This document shows, one piece after another, positions 61,342 through 64,000 of a DNA stretch of 64,000 nucleotides. Origin of the DNA: Ignelater luminosus (Eukaryota; Arthropoda; Insecta; Coleoptera; Elateridae). The notes beneath the pieces were generated by a model. That model ran no database searches, had not been told where the DNA came from, and saw only the letters and a program-made list of their open reading frames with translations. The stretch is taken from assembly GCA_011009095.1 (NCBI GenBank), contig VTPC01090547.1, positions 1-64,000 of the forward strand, read 5' to 3'. A program made the translations under genes and the position numbers. Every line of letters starts with the position of its first letter. The first letter of the stretch is position 1.

Positions 61342-61731
61342 ATGGTTTACTCTAAGTTTCTGACATTCAAAGAATTAGAAGACATAGTGAACAGTCCCGA
61401 GTTTTATGAAGACCTTGAAGGTCAGGTGGATATTGTAGAATTACCACCTGAAGATGTAGATGAAGTATCAGGTTTAGAACACATAGATGACGATGATTTA
61501 GAAGACTATTGTCCAAGATACAGGTAACTTAGAACTGCACTGTGAAACGTATTCAATACTTTTACGTCCAGTTCTGGAGAAGATATTCCATCAACAGCAT
61601 CAAACAAATCAAAGGAAAGCTGTAATTCTTGCTAGAGACAAACTGAATGATTCAGAAGTGCCTTTGACATCTGTAGATTTATCGCCCTTGAAGGTCACTA
61701 CTCATTTATCAAATGATTTTAGGTCGTTTTA
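61342..61731 (+). pseudogene. piggyBac-family transposase N-terminus, truncated
   Basis: The frame opens with MVYSKFLTFKELEDIVN, then runs into an acidic region with VDIVELPPEDVDEVSG and HIDDDDLED. This is the typical N-terminal layout of insect PGBD-type piggyBac transposases: L-T-x-x-E-L/I, then V-x-x-x-P-P-E-V-D-x-L-T-D-E-x-x-I-D-D-D. The frame ends at 61527. A one-base shift near 61518 restores D-T-G-N-L-E-L-H, like the family's D-I-A-G-T-x-E, and that frame runs on to about 61731. The DDE catalytic domain is absent in the next 2 kb and no TTAA-flanked CCC termini were seen. It is therefore a dead 5' fragment unless a distant exon or rearranged copy lies outside the window. Confidence 0.75.
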
Positions 61732-64000
61732 AGACAGAAAGCTCTAATAAACATGTCACATAGTATTCAAATATTATTAGAGGAGTACACAAGATGTTTC
61801 TGAAAGGCATCAGACTACTCCAAAGAGAAACGCTACACCTTAATGAGAAAAATGGTCAAGATGAATATGGTTCATACGACAACGTGAGATATTCAAATGT
61901 GACCTGTATGTTCAATGCTCTAGACGTTTTTGGAAATTTTGCCTAGTTAAGGAAAAAATGACAATTGCCTTGAATTTTTTTGAAAATGTAGTTTTTTGAG
62001 TGAAATCAGCTTATTGAGATTCTCCAAACAAAGCTTTTATAATATTTGTTACAGATACTTTATTGGGTATACTTTTATATGAACCTTTTTTTCAAATAGT
62101 CTTTCATCTTTTGGAAGAACTTTTTGAATTGTATGTAAAATGCCTTACTAATAATATCCTAACTGTTTATATTGTTGAACAAAAGTTCTACAAAGTAAAA
62201 CTCGATACCTATTCAAAATTGAATAAGTTTTGATGTGAATTTCATCAAGCGTAAATAATAAAATAAACTATGAGGACACTTCAAATAATCCGAAAAGAAA
62301 GAAGGAACTATTGAGAATTGAGAAGTGAAGGTTATGGAACTAATTCTTAGAAATAAACAATCTAAAATAAAGGAGCATTAAAATGAAGATCTACAATCGA
62401 AAATGACGTTTCTCATTTGTTTTCTACACCACTCAGCAAAACAATATTCTTACTACTCTTTGACAAAAAGTTTTTTTTGTGTGAGTTTTAGTCATTTCAA
62501 GATAATCTTGATCTACATAAGTTATTCAAGTCAGATGCAACCGATTTTTCAACTGTATTAGTTATTTCTCCCTTCTTTAACAAAATGTTGCCTGCAAATA
62601 ATAAATAACATCAGTAGATTATTCCAATATTATAGAAAAAAGGGTGTTTATGCGCAATTGGTGAACCAAGAGAAAAGCCTAATTTAAGTATTTAATTTTA
62701 AAGACAATTCACTATTATATATTAAGATTATTAATGTAAGACTTATTACTCTTTTTATATTTAATTATTTAATGCTTTAGTAGCTTTGTGAATTAAAAAT
62801 AAAATTATTCGTAATACAGAAAATGCGCTTTTGCAAAGCTTGGTAAGATCATATTTAGTGCCCTCATCATGCACATAGAATTGTCGAATTGGACCGCAGC
62901 GACCCATATCAAATTAGCGGAATGATCTGGAAAGTTGTAAGGAAGCAAATTGCCTGCTTTAAAACATCTAAAATTAGAATATTTGTGGTAAAATAATAAT
63001 GAAAATGTTATATGAGTAATCATTATATTCAAGGTTTCTCATTTACGCGTTTCAGAACATTATTTTTATGTCTTTGATATGTGTATAAATTTTTTATAAA
63101 AGAAATTTGTATCTCCTTTTTGGATCTCTCTTTAAGCTTTGATTGATTTTACTTTAGATGTTACAAAATTCTCTCTTTTTAATTTTCTGTTTGAATTTGG
63201 CAAGGTTATTAGTATCTTCTCATACTCAATTACTTATTTACAGCTTTTGTGCTATTTATTTTTATCTTTGAACGTGTGTTTTGTATTATATCGCAGGAAG
63301 AAATTTTTCAAAAGCATTTTTTGAGGAAACAAAATGAATAACGTGATAGGCTCTTATATTTTTCTTTCTTCTGTTGGTTACGGAATTACCTAATCGTGCG
63401 TGAAAGCTTCTTTATCAAATTCGCAATAAAATATAGCTCTGAAAAACCAATCTACATATGTTCAACATTTTAACGCTGAAACGTTATATTACTTTTCGGT
63501 CTTTATTGTTTGTAAGACACTTCTCTAGCCATAAGATTAAGCTTTTCTGTTTCGGTGAACTAAATAATTTTCTCTGAAGAGAAAATGGCTTAGTATAGGG
63601 TTTCAAAGAATTCAATTTTATGGTACAATCAATAAACGTAGTTATTTCTAATTTATAACGGAATTATATTGCAAGGGTTTTATGATTTCTTTTGTGCAAG
63701 ATATGTTACAAAGTTATTGTTTCTCTTAAACTTTGAGTTATTGCCTCAAGTAGTAGAAGAGCGTACTACTACAAATTTAGAAAATAAAAAACAGTTGGGT
63801 ACTTTGTAAAGAAGATTAAATTCCATCCCTTGCGTTTTGTTCTTATTTGTTCTTCTGTTTGAACAAGTAATATCTTGGCCATTTATTTTCAGATTCTTAA
63901 TATTCGTTTTGGAATCTCAACATCGGTGTATAAATAAAATTAGTTTAAATATGGACGTTTGAAACTAAAAACGCAACGGAATTTTTAAAAAATGAATTGC
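61732..64000. other. AT-rich DNA, no gene recognised
   Basis: A plus-strand stretch near 61785-61945 reads HKMFLKG...QDEYGSYDN, with a faint resemblance to the R-G-S-Y-D-Y segment of piggyBac transposases. It is too weak to call. Frames at 62805-63032 and 63139-63324 are unrecognised. Confidence 0.4.

Noticed and set aside
1..64000. CRISPR arrays, prophage, operons, insertion sequences or a new defence system
   Set aside because: Sequence character is eukaryotic. No spaced identical repeats with unique spacers and no gene clusters were seen.

Overview
This window is strongly A+T-rich, with no operons, no long bacterial-type ORFs and short GT-AG introns. It reads as an animal nuclear genome, almost certainly an insect. 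A beetle or similar is my guess and is not proven. One 400-base run of N (60421-60820) is an assembly gap. Only one host gene can be supported with confidence. This is a three-exon, minus-strand homologue of UBLCP1, the nuclear ubiquitin-like-domain CTD/proteasome phosphatase, at 52463-53495. Its upstream flank carries an E2F-type palindrome (53781-53793) and a perfect inverted repeat (53971-53993). A weaker host candidate is a 5' exon on the plus strand near 26.1-26.5 kb. It has a short coding start of seven codons and a strong splice donor, as if it were the first exon of a gene whose remaining exons lie beyond long introns.

The rest is a graveyard of transposable elements. From left to right these are: a LINE reverse-transcriptase scrap (about 5.2-5.45 kb); a possible pogo/Tigger-type DNA-binding domain (6.5-6.8 kb, minus); a long, decayed hAT element related to ZMYM1-like hAT transposases, with a probable left terminus at 10011 and coding remains to about 12.24 kb; a possible short MITE (15.6 kb); an R1/jockey-type LINE fragment with reverse transcriptase and RNase H remains (16.3-16.9 kb); a polypurine repeat (18.2-18.4 kb); a second LINE fragment on the minus strand (22.15-22.5 kb); a 347-bp MITE with long terminal inverted repeats (24151-24497); and a Tc1 fragment with one terminus (27.08-27.7 kb).

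It continues with a GC-richer block of unknown origin (27.9-29.4 kb); a Tc1/mariner scrap (35.46-35.66 kb); a CR1/jockey-like LINE 3' end on the minus strand (38.75-39.5 kb); two tandem 3' ends of an RTE-like LINE (41.1-41.3 and 41.9-42.55 kb); a complete but decayed 1357-bp Tc1/mariner element with 37-bp inverted repeats (48781-50137); an unusual GGACGTCC / 22-bp tandem repeat block (56131-56350); and a piggyBac transposase N-terminus just after the gap (61342-61731).

The elements do not work together in any pathway. They are independent insertions at different stages of decay around one small housekeeping gene. I found no CRISPR array, defence locus, gene cluster or other new multi-gene system. 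The observations most worth checking are the divergent catalytic loop of the UBLCP1 homologue, the internally rearranged Tc1/mariner element, the orphan 5' exon, the GGACGTCC block and the unassigned GC-richer block. Family assignments come from recognising protein motifs by eye. No alignment or database search was run.
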